A DNA stretch of 64,000 nucleotides, from NCBI RefSeq assembly GCF_004135975.1, contig NZ_CP026538.1, forward strand, positions 1,550,001 to 1,614,000, given 5' to 3'. The DNA comes from Solidesulfovibrio carbinolicus. GTDB taxonomy: Bacteria > Desulfobacterota > Desulfovibrionia > Desulfovibrionales > Desulfovibrionaceae. Positions 11,000 to 19,773 of the stretch are shown piece by piece (the stretch's first letter is position 1; the number at the start of each line of letters is the position of its first letter). The notes under the pieces were generated by a model. It was not told the DNA's origin. It saw only the letters and a list, made by a program, of their open reading frames with translations, and did not search any database. Both the position numbers and the translations under genes were made by a program.

Positions 11000-13717
11000 T
11001 TGTCCACGTTTTACATCGCCAATCTGCTGGAGAAGCTGCCGCAAATTCCGACCACGCGCATGGTGCACAACGCCATCTGCGTCTGGATGACCTGGGACGG
11101 CGAGCTCGACCCGGGCGTGCCCACCATGCTCGAAGACTACGGCGGCCTGCGCATGGCCGACGCCTACGGCCAGGCCCTGTGGTTTTTTTGCGGCGATGAG
11201 GGTCTGCGGGCCCTTGGGCGCATTCTCGTGTGGGGCAAGGTCAATCCCATGCGGCTTTTCATCGAAGTGGTGCCGGCGGCCATGCTGGTCGGCCCCAAGT
11301 TCGACCGGTCGTTGACCATGTCCGTGGAGCTCTCGCGCCAGCACGTCTCCCCGGGCGAAACCCTGGAGGTCCTGCTCCATCCCAATTTGAAGCCCCAGGT
11401 GGCCATGATCCCGGGGCTGTCGCTCCAGCCCGTCAAGCCGACCATGGGCCTGGCCCGGGTGGCTTTCGAGCGCCTGGACGCCGACACCGCCCTGGCCTAC
11501 GACCCGGGGCTCATCTGGTACTGCGTGCTGCGCCCCCTGGGCGACCCCTTAAGCCGCAACACCGCCGAGGGCTGGCGCAACATCGCCGAGGAACTCCTCG
11601 ACATCGTCGAACGCCTGGGCGTCAAGTTCACCCGCCACGAAGGCTTTCTGCTTTTCGAACTCTCGGGGATCAAGAAGCTGCGCGCCTGGGCGCGCGACAC
11701 CATCGCCCGCATCATGCGCCTGAAAGAAGAGGGCGAGTCCGGCCACTACTGGCCAAGCGTCATGGTCGCCGCCTCGTCCAAGGGCCGCACCCTGGGCAAG
11801 GACTTGCCGCGCCGCCTGGGCCTGGACTGGGACCAGATGAGTCCGGATTTTCCCCACATGAGTTACCGCACGGCCTTTCTCCTGGGCGGCGATTTCGTCA
11901 TCCACGAGGCCCGCACGCTGTCCCGGGGCGTCAATATCGAGGACTGGTGCAACGTGAGCCTGGCCCGGGCCGAGTCGTCCGACGAGGCCGCGGCTGACGA
12001 GGAACCCCAGGGCGAGCTGGCCGTGCCGCTGCCTTCGGCCTTGTCCGGCGGCGACGCCAAGCCGTGCTTCTACTGCGGCCTGAACAACCACGAGCCGCGC
12101 AACTGCCCGTCCAAACAGCTTATGGCCCTGGACTCCGGCGTGTGGGAGCGGTTTGGCGATGTGGACATGGGCAGCCTTGAAGCCTTGTCCGAGGGCCTCG
12201 AAAGCGCCCTGGCCGCCGATTTCGCCGCCGAGTCGGTCCGGCTGCTCGGCGGGAGCGACGCGGCTTCGCTGTATTACCAGTCCATCTTCGAGACCGACAT
12301 GCCCTTCCAACTGCGCCTGCTGGAGATCGTGTGGCGCAGCAAGGGCAAGACCTTTCCCGATGGCCTGAGCCAACTCGGCCAGCGCGAGGGCGATTTCATC
12401 TGGGGGGCGCTGTCGGCCCTTCGGGCCGGCGACGGCGAGAACTACGACGCGCTCATGGCCGAGGCCCTGTCCAAGTATCCCCGGGCCTACCAGCCCAAGT
12501 CCCTGCAAGGCTTCCAGGCCCTGGAGGCCGGCGACTGGACCAAGACCGTCTATTATTGGCAGGAGTCCGGCCGGCTTTGCTACACGGCCCTGCAGCGCGG
12601 CTATTTCCATTTTCTCGAAGGCCGGGCCTGGGAGATTCAAGGCGACTGCCACCGGGCCATCGCCCAGTATCGCGAAACCCTGCGCGAAAACCCCAAATGG
12701 ATCGAACCGACCTACCGCCAGGGCGTGTGCCTGGTGAAAATGGGCTTCATCGACCAGGGCTTGCAGTACCTGCTGCCCCTGGTGGCCGCCGACGCGCCGA
12801 CCTTCCACCGGGTGATGCTCGATCCCGAGCTGGAACGTGGCCGGTTGCAGGTGCTTGGGGCCTTATGGCGCATCTGGAACGCGGCCAGGGATGAAGCCAA
12901 GGGACGGCAATTGGTCCTGACGGAGCTGTCCGAGGCGGTACGCGGCCGGTTTCTCGACGAAGACCCCTATCTGGCCGAGGCGGCCAGCCGGGCCGAGGAA
13001 CTCGGCAAGCTCGGCAAAGTTAGCAATTACGTGGCCTTCAAGCGGTTCGTGGCCGGAGTGGACGTCTTCGAAGGCGAGGTCAAAAAAGCCATCGAGGCCG
13101 AGTTGGCCGCCATGCGCGCCCGCCAGGACCGGCAGGTGGAGGATTTGCGGGCCATCCAGCGCGAGGCGGCCTGGTTTCCGTTTCCGGCCATGCTGCGGGA
13201 GTTCAACCGCGATTTCAATTACTGCGCCACAAGGCTTAACTGGATGCGTACTGCCAAAATGGACGAGGCCGAGAATTTCCGCAAAAGCCGCGAGACCATG
13301 CCCGAGGTGGACGAGCGCATCCAGACCTTGCGCACGCGGCTGGTGACGCTGCGGGTCGTGCGCGACACCACCTTTTTCGTCATGCTTTTCGGGCGCAATT
13401 TCATGTGGATGGAAGTGGCGAGCCTGGGGCTGTCGCTTATCGTCGTGCCGCTTATGGTCTATTTCTTCCAGCGCTACGGCCAGGGCTGGGTGGCCGAGAT
13501 GATGGAGAACCAGAAGTGGCAGCTGCAAAAGGGCTTGGTGGTGATCTTGACCATCGCCGCCCTGGCCCTGGCCGCCATCAACACCGCCCTGACCTTTGAT
13601 TCAAAAAAGCGCAAGCTGTTCAAGCTGGCCGAAGAGGGCAAGCTGCCCAAGAAAAAGCCGAAGAAGAAACAGCCCAAGCCGGCCCCCAAAGCCAAGGCCG
13701 CCACGCCCAAGAAGTAG
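11000..13717 (+). CDS. Large TPR membrane protein with a CCHC zinc knuckle
   Basis: The start is TTG at 11000, preceded by AAGGGA (10983-10988), giving 905 residues. No family is recognised for the first 340 residues, which look globular and mostly soluble. Residues 356-369 read C-F-Y-C-G-L-N-N-H-E-P-R-N-C, an exact C-X2-C-X4-H-X4-C zinc knuckle. Residues about 465-620 contain TPR-like helical pairs (for example the stretch around AWEIQGDCHRAIAQYRETLR). A charged helical region follows, then two membrane segments near 804-824 and 844-864, and a very Lys/Pro/Ala-rich tail (KKKPKKKQPKP). The layout suggests an inner-membrane protein with a large cytoplasmic N-terminal part and a basic tail. Function unknown. 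An A/T hairpin follows the stop. Confidence 0.8.
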   Translation: MSTFYIANLLEKLPQIPTTRMVHNAICVWMTWDGELDPGVPTMLEDYGGLRMADAYGQALWFFCGDEGLRALGRILVWGKVNPMRLFIEVVPAAMLVGPKFDRSLTMSVELSRQHVSPGETLEVLLHPNLKPQVAMIPGLSLQPVKPTMGLARVAFERLDADTALAYDPGLIWYCVLRPLGDPLSRNTAEGWRNIAEELLDIVERLGVKFTRHEGFLLFELSGIKKLRAWARDTIARIMRLKEEGESGHYWPSVMVAASSKGRTLGKDLPRRLGLDWDQMSPDFPHMSYRTAFLLGGDFVIHEARTLSRGVNIEDWCNVSLARAESSDEAAADEEPQGELAVPLPSALSGGDAKPCFYCGLNNHEPRNCPSKQLMALDSGVWERFGDVDMGSLEALSEGLESALAADFAAESVRLLGGSDAASLYYQSIFETDMPFQLRLLEIVWRSKGKTFPDGLSQLGQREGDFIWGALSALRAGDGENYDALMAEALSKYPRAYQPKSLQGFQALEAGDWTKTVYYWQESGRLCYTALQRGYFHFLEGRAWEIQGDCHRAIAQYRETLRENPKWIEPTYRQGVCLVKMGFIDQGLQYLLPLVAADAPTFHRVMLDPELERGRLQVLGALWRIWNAARDEAKGRQLVLTELSEAVRGRFLDEDPYLAEAASRAEELGKLGKVSNYVAFKRFVAGVDVFEGEVKKAIEAELAAMRARQDRQVEDLRAIQREAAWFPFPAMLREFNRDFNYCATRLNWMRTAKMDEAENFRKSRETMPEVDERIQTLRTRLVTLRVVRDTTFFVMLFGRNFMWMEVASLGLSLIVVPLMVYFFQRYGQGWVAEMMENQKWQLQKGLVVILTIAALALAAINTALTFDSKKRKLFKLAEEGKLPKKKPKKKQPKPAPKAKAATPKK

Positions 13718-13730
13718 GGGGGCGGCGCTC

Positions 13731-13774
13731 GTGTCGCATCCCTTAAAAAATACGAGAGTATTTTTTAAAAAAAT
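13731..13774 (+). repeat. A/T hairpin element, copy A (terminator-like)
   Basis: GTGTCGCATCCC is followed by a perfect 11-bp A/T stem TTAAAAAATAC/GTATTTTTTAA (13743-13753 with 13758-13768) with loop GAGA. A close relative lies on the opposite strand at 32050-32090. The hairpin with its A and T flanks could end transcription from both sides, between the TPR gene and the converging ttuA-like gene. Confidence 0.7.
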
Positions 13775-13829
13775 AATGGGTTAGTCTGTTGTCTGCGAGA
13801 TGTCCGGTGTGCTTTTCGTGGACGCGGCG

Positions 13830-14756
13830 CTAGACCGCTTCCCGCCGCGCCTTGTGGGTCGCCACCTGCTCGCGCACCCGGCACACGCCGCAGACCTCCC
13901 CGGACGACGGAAAACCGCACTGGGCGCAGGCGTAAAGCGTATCCTGCCCCTCGCCCCGGGACGCGCCGGCGAAGTGCGGCCGGCCCTGGGCCAAAAACGC
14001 CTCGTAAAAGGCGGTCTTCTGACCGGGGCTGCGGTCTTCCAGGTCGGCGATGAGCTTTTTGTGACCCGTGAAGCTGGCCCCGCCGCTGTAGGGACAGGCC
14101 GCTTTCCAGTGGTCGATGCCCTTTAAGAAGCAATACGCCGCCGTCTCGAATTCGGTCAGCCGGTAGAGGGGCTTTATCTTGCGCACGAACTTGCCCTCGC
14201 CGGGCAGCGTCGGACCCTGGGTTCCCAGGTAGGCCGGATCCCAGCGCAGGACGTTGGCGAAAAGCCGGGCCGTCTCATCGTCGAGATTGTGGCCGGTGGC
14301 CAGGGCGGCAAAGCCGTTTTCGTAGGCGAAGCGGTTGAAGTAGTGCCGCTTGATCTTGCCGCACACGGCGCACACCGGCCGGCGCACGGCGTCCTTGACG
14401 TCCGGCACGGCCAGGCCGTGCTCGGCGGTGTGGAGCACGTGCAGGGTCAGGCCGTTTGCGGCGCAAAAGGCCTTGGTGCGCTCGGCCACCGGGTCGGACG
14501 AGTCCGGGATGCCCAGATGGACGTGGAGTCCCTCCACCACGTGGCCGAGGTCGGTGAGCACCCGCATGAGCGCCAGCGAGTCCTTGCCGCCCGAGACAGC
14601 CACCAGCACCTTCTCATCCCGGCCGATCATGCCGTGGCGGCGCACGGCCGTCTCCACCTGCTTTTTGAAAAACCCCTCGAAACAGCTCGGGCAGAAACCG
14701 GCATGGTGGCTTGGCAGCTTGACCGCCGCCAGTTCGCCGCAGCGCTTGCACTTCAT
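13830..14756 (-). CDS. ttuA: TtuA/Ncs6-type tRNA 2-thiolation enzyme
   Basis: This 308-residue protein has the full TtuA layout. An N-terminal zinc finger is formed by C3, C6, C22 and C25; the PP-loop SGGKDS is at 55-60; three internal cysteines C129, C132 and C221 sit where TtuA binds its [4Fe-4S] cluster; and a C-terminal zinc finger is formed by C277, C280, C289 and C292. The family activates tRNA uridine by adenylation and replaces the oxygen with sulfur delivered by a ubiquitin-like carrier. The start at 14756 has AAGGA seven bases upstream; the open frame reaches further but without family match. A MoaD/ThiS-like gene sits 85 bases upstream in the same direction and is the likely sulfur donor. 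Confidence 0.88.
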   Translation of the reverse strand: MKCKRCGELAAVKLPSHHAGFCPSCFEGFFKKQVETAVRRHGMIGRDEKVLVAVSGGKDSLALMRVLTDLGHVVEGLHVHLGIPDSSDPVAERTKAFCAANGLTLHVLHTAEHGLAVPDVKDAVRRPVCAVCGKIKRHYFNRFAYENGFAALATGHNLDDETARLFANVLRWDPAYLGTQGPTLPGEGKFVRKIKPLYRLTEFETAAYCFLKGIDHWKAACPYSGGASFTGHKKLIADLEDRSPGQKTAFYEAFLAQGRPHFAGASRGEGQDTLYACAQCGFPSSGEVCGVCRVREQVATHKARREAV

Positions 14757-14841
14757 GGATTGGTCCTTGTCATGGCAAAAGGGAGCAGCTGCCGTACGCG
14801 GCGGCCGCGCCGAAAAGGGGACAGGGGGCAAATGCCGGCCA

Positions 14842-15039
14842 TCAGCCCCGGGAAACCACCATCCGCACGGTGACATGGTCCCCGGGCCACAGGTGGCGAT
14901 CCGGGGTGAGCAGCTCGCCATCGCGGATGATGAGCGCATCGTTGACGCGCAGGTGAAGATTGTTGAGCAATTGGAGGACGGTCTTGATTTTCGGGTAGGT
15001 GGTCGGCTGATTTTTGCCGTCTATGGTCACGGTGATCAT
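14842..15039 (-). CDS. MoaD/ThiS-family small sulfur carrier
   Basis: The 65-residue protein shows the ubiquitin-like ThiS/MoaD pattern: a beta hairpin (MITVTIDGK), the helix around TVLQLLNNLHL, and the DGELLTPDRHLWPGDHVTV turn. These carriers accept sulfur as a thiocarboxylate on a terminal Gly-Gly. Here the chain ends Ser-Arg-Gly, with a single terminal glycine. Placement just upstream of the TtuA-type gene suggests the TtuB role in tRNA thiolation. The start is the ATG at 15039; longer frames lack family match. Confidence 0.82.
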   Translation of the reverse strand: MITVTIDGKNQPTTYPKIKTVLQLLNNLHLRVNDALIIRDGELLTPDRHLWPGDHVTVRMVVSRG

Positions 15040-15183
15040 GGCCCGGCTTAGTATCCCGGCCCCTTCCCGGAATCAAGCCGGTCACGGTCGGAAAACGGTT
15101 GACCGTGGAAAGGGTTTTGCGCATAAGGTGGAAGCAGCGGACAGGCGACTTGCCGATTTGTCCAGCACCGCAAGGAGTTAGTC

Positions 15184-15561
15184 ATGAGCGGGAAGATACT
15201 GGTCGTTGACGACGAAAAGCATATTCGGATGCTCTATCAGGAAGAACTGGAAGGCGAGGGCTACGTGGTCGCGGTCTCGGACGGCGAGGACGACATCCTG
15301 GCGCTGTTGGAAAAACATGCCCCCGATGTGGTGGTCCTCGACATCAAACTTGGCGGCAACCGCTCGGGGTTGGACCTCCTTCAGGAAATCCGGGGTAAGG
15401 ACCAGACCGTCCCGGTGATTTTAAGCACCGCCTACGACAGCTTCCAGCACGATCTCAAATCCATCGCCGCCGACTACTACGTGGTCAAATCCGTGGATCT
15501 CGGCGAGCTCAAATCCAAGGTCGCTCAGGCCATGGCCAAGGCCCTGGCCGGCGCGTCCTGA
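15184..15561 (+). CDS. Single-domain response regulator (CheY-like)
   Basis: The 125-residue protein is one receiver domain. The acidic pair D9-D10, the phosphoacceptor D53 in VVVLDIK and the late lysine in VVKSVDL are all present, while the switch position is in LSTAYDS. No output domain is attached, so it must signal by protein contact. It stands alone: the nearest kinase genes are more than 20 kb away. CAAGGAG lies eight bases ahead of the ATG. A GC hairpin with little T tract (about 15569-15595) follows. Confidence 0.93.
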   Translation: MSGKILVVDDEKHIRMLYQEELEGEGYVVAVSDGEDDILALLEKHAPDVVVLDIKLGGNRSGLDLLQEIRGKDQTVPVILSTAYDSFQHDLKSIAADYYVVKSVDLGELKSKVAQAMAKALAGAS

Positions 15562-15816
15562 TCATAGCGCGCCCCTGCCGGTTCCGGCCGGCGGGGGCGT
15601 GTGCCCCTTGCCCGATGCCCTCACCAAGGGCACGCCACTCCTGTTGTCGCCCGCGTCAATACATGCTTTTCTGTGGCCGTAAACATTTGCCGTTTTCGAT
15701 ACGGGCAAACGCATTTGTCGGGGACGGCTAGACGGCCAGGCCACAAACGGCCTTGGCGCGCCGGCCGCCGCCCGGGCGATTGCCCTTGCCCCGACGCGGC
15801 GTTCGTGCTAGCCGCC

Positions 15817-16467
15817 ATGCCCATGCTTCCCGATATTTCGCGCGCCGTTCAGGAAATCGCGCTGCTCCTCGTCCCGGTCCTCATGGGCGTCACCTTCCAC
15901 GAGGTGGCCCATGGCTACGTGGCCAACTGGCTTGGCGACCCAACCGCCCGGCTGGCCGGCCGCCTGACGTTTAACCCCATCAAACACCTTGATCTCTTCG
16001 GCGCGTTGGCCTTTTTGCTCACCCGCATGATCGGCTGGGCCAAGCCCGTGCCCGTGGACCCGCGCTATTTCCGCGACCCGGCCAAGGGCATGATGCTCGT
16101 GGCCCTGGCCGGACCGGCCATGAACGTGCTGTTGGCCATCTTCTTCGCCCTGGCCATCCGCATGGTCGAATACGCCGCCATGGGGACGCTCCAAGGCTCC
16201 ACGGCCTACAGCATCCTCGAACCCCTGGCCTACATCTGCGCCGCCGGGGTGCAGGTCAACCTGGCCCTGGCCGTGTTCAACCTGATCCCCGTGCCGCCGC
16301 TGGACGGCAGCAACGTCCTGGCCGCCTTCCTGCCGCACCATCTGGCCATGCGCTACATGGACCTCGGCCGCTGGGGATTTTTCGCGCTGCTGCTTTTGGC
16401 CGTCACCGGCATCCTTGGCCGCATCATCCTGCCGCCGGTGCGCTACTTCACCCAGATCCTGCTGTAA
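15817..16467 (+). CDS. Site-2 protease family (M50) membrane metalloprotease
   Basis: The 216-residue protein is an all-membrane M50 protease of the short YwhC/Rv2869-unlike type without a PDZ domain. Zinc ligands H28 and H32 with catalytic E29 are in HEVAHG; the third ligand region is in FNLIPVPPLDGS. Four to five hydrophobic helices are visible. Such proteases cut membrane-embedded substrates, but no substrate is suggested by context. trpS follows after 60 bases in the same direction. Start choice is uncertain: ATG codons at 15817 and 15823 and a GTG at 15805 are in frame and none has a clear ribosome-binding site. Confidence 0.88.
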   Translation: MPMLPDISRAVQEIALLLVPVLMGVTFHEVAHGYVANWLGDPTARLAGRLTFNPIKHLDLFGALAFLLTRMIGWAKPVPVDPRYFRDPAKGMMLVALAGPAMNVLLAIFFALAIRMVEYAAMGTLQGSTAYSILEPLAYICAAGVQVNLALAVFNLIPVPPLDGSNVLAAFLPHHLAMRYMDLGRWGFFALLLLAVTGILGRIILPPVRYFTQILL

Positions 16468-16527
16468 GGCCGCGGCCCCGGCCGCCTTCACCCGATACCC
16501 TCCACGACGAAAACGGAACACAAGCCC

Positions 16528-17535
16528 ATGAGCGACAACGCCCCCAAGGAAAACAAACGCATCGTCTCCGGCATGCGCCCCACCGGCGCGCTCCACCTCG
16601 GCCACTACTTTGGCGTGCTCAAGAACTGGGTCAACATCCAGGACAGCCACGAGTGCTTCTTCTTTGTCGCCGACTGGCACGCGCTCACCACCGAATACGC
16701 CGACCCCAAGCGCATCAAGGGCTTTGTTCCCGAACTCGTCAAGGACTGGGTGGCCGCCGGCTTGGATCCCGAAAAATCCGTGCTGTTCCAGCAGTCCCAG
16801 GTCAAGGAGCACGCCGAGCTGCATCTGCTGCTGTCCATGGTCACGCCGGTCTCCTGGCTGGAGCGCTGCCCCACCTACAAGGACCAGCTCCAGGAGCTGG
16901 CCGCCAAGGAACTCAACACCTACGGCTTTTTGGGCTACCCCGTGCTCATGGCCTCGGACATCCTGCTCTACAAGCCCGGGTTCGTGCCCGTGGGCCTCGA
17001 CCAGCTGCCCCACCTGGAACTTACCCGGGAAATCGCCCGCCGGGCCAACCACCTCTACGGCAACTTCTTCCCCGAACCCCAAGCCATGCTCACCCCGGAT
17101 TCGAAGCTGCCCGGCCTCGACGGCCGCAAGATGAGCAAGAGCTACGGCAACGCCATCGGCCTGTCCGAAGAGCCCGGGGCCATGAAGAAGAAGGTCATGA
17201 GCATGCTGACCTGCGAAAAGCGCGCTCGCCTGACCGACCCGGGTGATCCCAAGGAATGCAATCTCTTCCCCTACCACGAGCTGCTCACCGACTCGGCCAG
17301 GCTGCCCGAAATCGTCGAGGGCTGCACCCAGGCCACCTGGGGCTGCGGCGACTGCAAGAAGCTCCTCGTCGAATCCATGAACGCCTTCCTTGAACCCATC
17401 CGCGACCGGCGTAAGGCCTTCGACAAAGACCCCAAGCTCGTCTGGGACATGCTCGAAGCCGGCAACGGCAAAGCCCGCGCCCGCGCTTCGCGAAATCTGG
17501 ACGCGCTCAAGAAAAAGTTGAACTTTATCTTTTAG
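16528..17535 (+). CDS. trpS: Tryptophanyl-tRNA synthetase
   Basis: This 335-residue class I synthetase has HLGH at 23-26 (HIGH motif) and KMSKS at 201-205. It charges tRNA-Trp with tryptophan in the cytoplasm. Length agrees with bacterial TrpRS. It lies 60 bases behind the M50 protease gene, probably in one transcript, and is followed by the composite palindrome at 17544-17710 that separates it from selB on the other strand. Confidence 0.97.
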   Translation: MSDNAPKENKRIVSGMRPTGALHLGHYFGVLKNWVNIQDSHECFFFVADWHALTTEYADPKRIKGFVPELVKDWVAAGLDPEKSVLFQQSQVKEHAELHLLLSMVTPVSWLERCPTYKDQLQELAAKELNTYGFLGYPVLMASDILLYKPGFVPVGLDQLPHLELTREIARRANHLYGNFFPEPQAMLTPDSKLPGLDGRKMSKSYGNAIGLSEEPGAMKKKVMSMLTCEKRARLTDPGDPKECNLFPYHELLTDSARLPEIVEGCTQATWGCGDCKKLLVESMNAFLEPIRDRRKAFDKDPKLVWDMLEAGNGKARARASRNLDALKKKLNFIF

Positions 17536-17543
17536 ATAAGACA

Positions 17544-17710
17544 GGAAGATGCCTCCGGCGGCCGGGGGGCTCAGCCCCCCGGCCCCCCGACCTGAAAAAC
17601 CATAGCGCCTGTTGGCGCGCGCGAAGCCGCGCGCCAACAGGCGCTATGGTTTTTCCCCATGCGGGGTTTCCAAAGGGGCTCAGCCCCTTTGGCCGCCGGA
17701 GGCATCTTCC
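17544..17710. repeat. Composite palindromic repeat with 20-base inverted ends
   Basis: GGAAGATGCCTCCGGCGGCC at 17544-17563 is repeated perfectly inverted at 17691-17710. Next to each end is a GC palindrome (GGGGGGCTCAGCCCCCC on the left, AAAGGGGCTCAGCCCCTTT on the right), and in the middle is a long perfect hairpin. Related single units lie at 19672 and 60417. Confidence 0.85.
17595..17654. terminator. Bidirectional terminator between trpS and selB
   Basis: A perfect 27-bp stem (17595-17621 with 17628-17654) closes a 6-base loop. Five A at the left foot and five T at the right foot give a U-tract on both strands. It lies in the centre of the composite repeat and separates the convergent trpS and selB genes. 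Confidence 0.88.
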
Positions 17711-17720
17711 TCTTTACTTC

Positions 17721-19640
17721 TCACCGTTTACGTAACTGCCGCTTGTCGCCGACCCGGACCGTCACCTTTTCCTTGTCCAGGTATTCGAGCAGCGCGATGA
17801 GGAATTTGCGCGACAGGCCGGTCAGTTCGCGAAATTCGGCCGGTCCCATGTCGAGAGCGCCGGCGGCGTAGTAGGCCTGCACCTTCTCGATGAGCGCCTT
17901 GATGGCTTCGGCGCAGAAGTACATGCCTTCCTGGGCCTTGACGATGCACCCTTCGTCCTGGAGCACCTTGTAGACCGGCTGGGCCTCCTTGAAGGTCAGG
18001 TCCAGCGGCTCCAGGATGTCTTTCACGTTGGGTGGGGTCAGGCCGCCCTTGACGTAGGCGTCAAGCAGGATGCCGCGCAGCTTGGCCTGGTCCGAGGCCA
18101 GGGAGACCTTGTGGTCGGGCAGGCGGATGACGTCGCCTTCGGTGGCCAGTTTACCGGCGCGCAGCAGGCGTTCGACCATGAAGTGGAACAGTTTGGGGGT
18201 GAGCTTCTTGCCCCAGGTGGAGGCCAGCTCACTGCGCGACACGCCGAGCTTGAGGGGTTCGCGCTTGTGGAAGGCGGCGACGAAGTCGGTCAGCGTGGCC
18301 GCCAGTTCGGCCACGGTGTCGCCGTGGACGTAGTGGCGGCCTTCCTTGCCTTCGCGGTCGACCAGGGCCGCGCCGCCCTTGTCGCAAAGCGCCCCAAGGG
18401 CCTTTTCCAGGGCCTTGGATTCCAGGTCGGACAGGGTCATGAGCCGGGCAAACCCCAGGCCGTCCGGTCCGGCCCGGCGCAGTTGCAGGGCGACCATTCC
18501 CGCCCCGGACGCTGCGGTCAGTTCGGCCAAAAGCGCGGTGGTGGCCTCGGTGTTGCGCTTGATGCGATAGGCCATGGGCGTGACGACCCGGCCGCCGGCC
18601 ACGGTGCGCAGCGGCGCGCCCGAGCGGATGACCACCCGGTCGCCGTGGACGCCGGCCAGGGGTTCGGGCAGGCGCAGCTGGCACACGGCCGTCTGGCCGG
18701 GTTCGAGCTTGTCGCGGTCGAGCAGATGGATGCGGGCCAGGATCTCCCGGGTGCCGTGGTGCAGATGCACCTCGGTGCGGTGCTTCAGCCCACGCGGCGA
18801 CGAGGCCAGACAGTGGATTTCGGCTTCCCAGACGGTGTCCGGAAAAAGCGTGCCGGGCAGGGCCAGCACTTCGCCGCGTTCGATGTCCTCGACCTCCAGG
18901 CCGGCCAGATTGACGGCCGTGCGCCGGCCGGCCGGCGAAACCTCGACGGATTCGCCGTGGGACTGCAGCCCCCGGACCTTGGAGCGTTTGTCCGTCGGGA
19001 AAAGGCGCACGTCGTCGCCGATTTTAAACGATCCGGCGATGAGCGTGCCCGTGACTACCGTGCCGTGGCCGCGCAGGGTGAACACGCGGTCGATGGGCAG
19101 CCGGGCCAGATCCGAGCGGCGCTTGGGGGCAAAGGCGGCCACCAGGTCGGACAGCGCCTGGCGCAGCTCCGGCAATCCCTGGCCGGTGTGAGAGGAGACG
19201 GGAAAAATGGGGGCATCGGCCAGGAACGTGCCGGCCAGTTCCGCCCGCACGTCGTCGGTGACCATGGCCAGCCAGTCCGGGTCCACCATGTCGCATTTGG
19301 TCAGGGCTACCAACCCCGTGGACACGCCAAGCAGGGTGCAGATGTCTAGATGCTCGCGGGTCTGGGGCATGACGCCCTCGTCGGCGGCGATGACCAGCGT
19401 CACGAAATCGATGCCGGCCGCGCCGGCCACCATGTTTTTGACGAACCGCTCATGGCCCGGCACATCCACCACGCCAAGCCTTGCGCCGCCGGGCAGATCC
19501 ATGAAGGCAAAGCCCAGTTCGATGGTGATGCCGCGCTTTTTCTCCTCGGCCAGACGGTCGCAGTCGATGCCGGTCAGCGCCTTGATGAGCGTCGTCTTGC
19601 CATGGTCGATATGCCCGGCCGTCCCCATGATCACTGGCAT
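17721..19640 (-). CDS. selB: Selenocysteine-specific elongation factor SelB
   Basis: The 639-residue protein has an EF-Tu-like GTPase domain (GHIDHGKTT at 9-17, DVPGHERF, and TKCD as the G4 motif), two beta-barrel domains, and a C-terminal series of winged helices that bind the SECIS hairpin in mRNA. It delivers Sec-tRNA to UGA codons. The start at 19640 has AAGGA eight bases upstream; the open frame reaches 20078 but that part is antisense to the neighbouring gene. A repeat unit lies in the 133-base gap behind the M18 aminopeptidase gene. selA is at 23.3-24.7 kb; no selC or selD was seen. Confidence 0.96.
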   Translation of the reverse strand: MPVIMGTAGHIDHGKTTLIKALTGIDCDRLAEEKKRGITIELGFAFMDLPGGARLGVVDVPGHERFVKNMVAGAAGIDFVTLVIAADEGVMPQTREHLDICTLLGVSTGLVALTKCDMVDPDWLAMVTDDVRAELAGTFLADAPIFPVSSHTGQGLPELRQALSDLVAAFAPKRRSDLARLPIDRVFTLRGHGTVVTGTLIAGSFKIGDDVRLFPTDKRSKVRGLQSHGESVEVSPAGRRTAVNLAGLEVEDIERGEVLALPGTLFPDTVWEAEIHCLASSPRGLKHRTEVHLHHGTREILARIHLLDRDKLEPGQTAVCQLRLPEPLAGVHGDRVVIRSGAPLRTVAGGRVVTPMAYRIKRNTEATTALLAELTAASGAGMVALQLRRAGPDGLGFARLMTLSDLESKALEKALGALCDKGGAALVDREGKEGRHYVHGDTVAELAATLTDFVAAFHKREPLKLGVSRSELASTWGKKLTPKLFHFMVERLLRAGKLATEGDVIRLPDHKVSLASDQAKLRGILLDAYVKGGLTPPNVKDILEPLDLTFKEAQPVYKVLQDEGCIVKAQEGMYFCAEAIKALIEKVQAYYAAGALDMGPAEFRELTGLSRKFLIALLEYLDKEKVTVRVGDKRQLRKR

Positions 19641-19671
19641 GTGCGCGTCCTTGTGAGCGTAAGAAGAAGAT

Positions 19672-19752
19672 GAAGATGCCTCCGGCGGCCAGGAGAGGCG
19701 CTGCCTCTCCTGGACCTCTCCGCCGGGGGCCTTAGGCCCCCGGACCCCCAAC
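19672..19752 (+). repeat. Dispersed GC palindromic repeat, single unit
   Basis: GAAGATGCCTCCGGCGGCC (19672-19690) is followed by AGGAGAGGCGCTGCCTCTCCT and then GGGGGCCTTAGGCCCCCGG, two nested palindromes. It fills the space between the M18 aminopeptidase and selB. Confidence 0.78.
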
Positions 19753-19773
19753 ATGGGGTTAGAGGCGTTGCCG

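Noticed and set aside
15808-17637. A 609-codon open frame on the minus strand
   Set aside because: It is antisense to the M50 protease and trpS genes, both of which have complete motifs.
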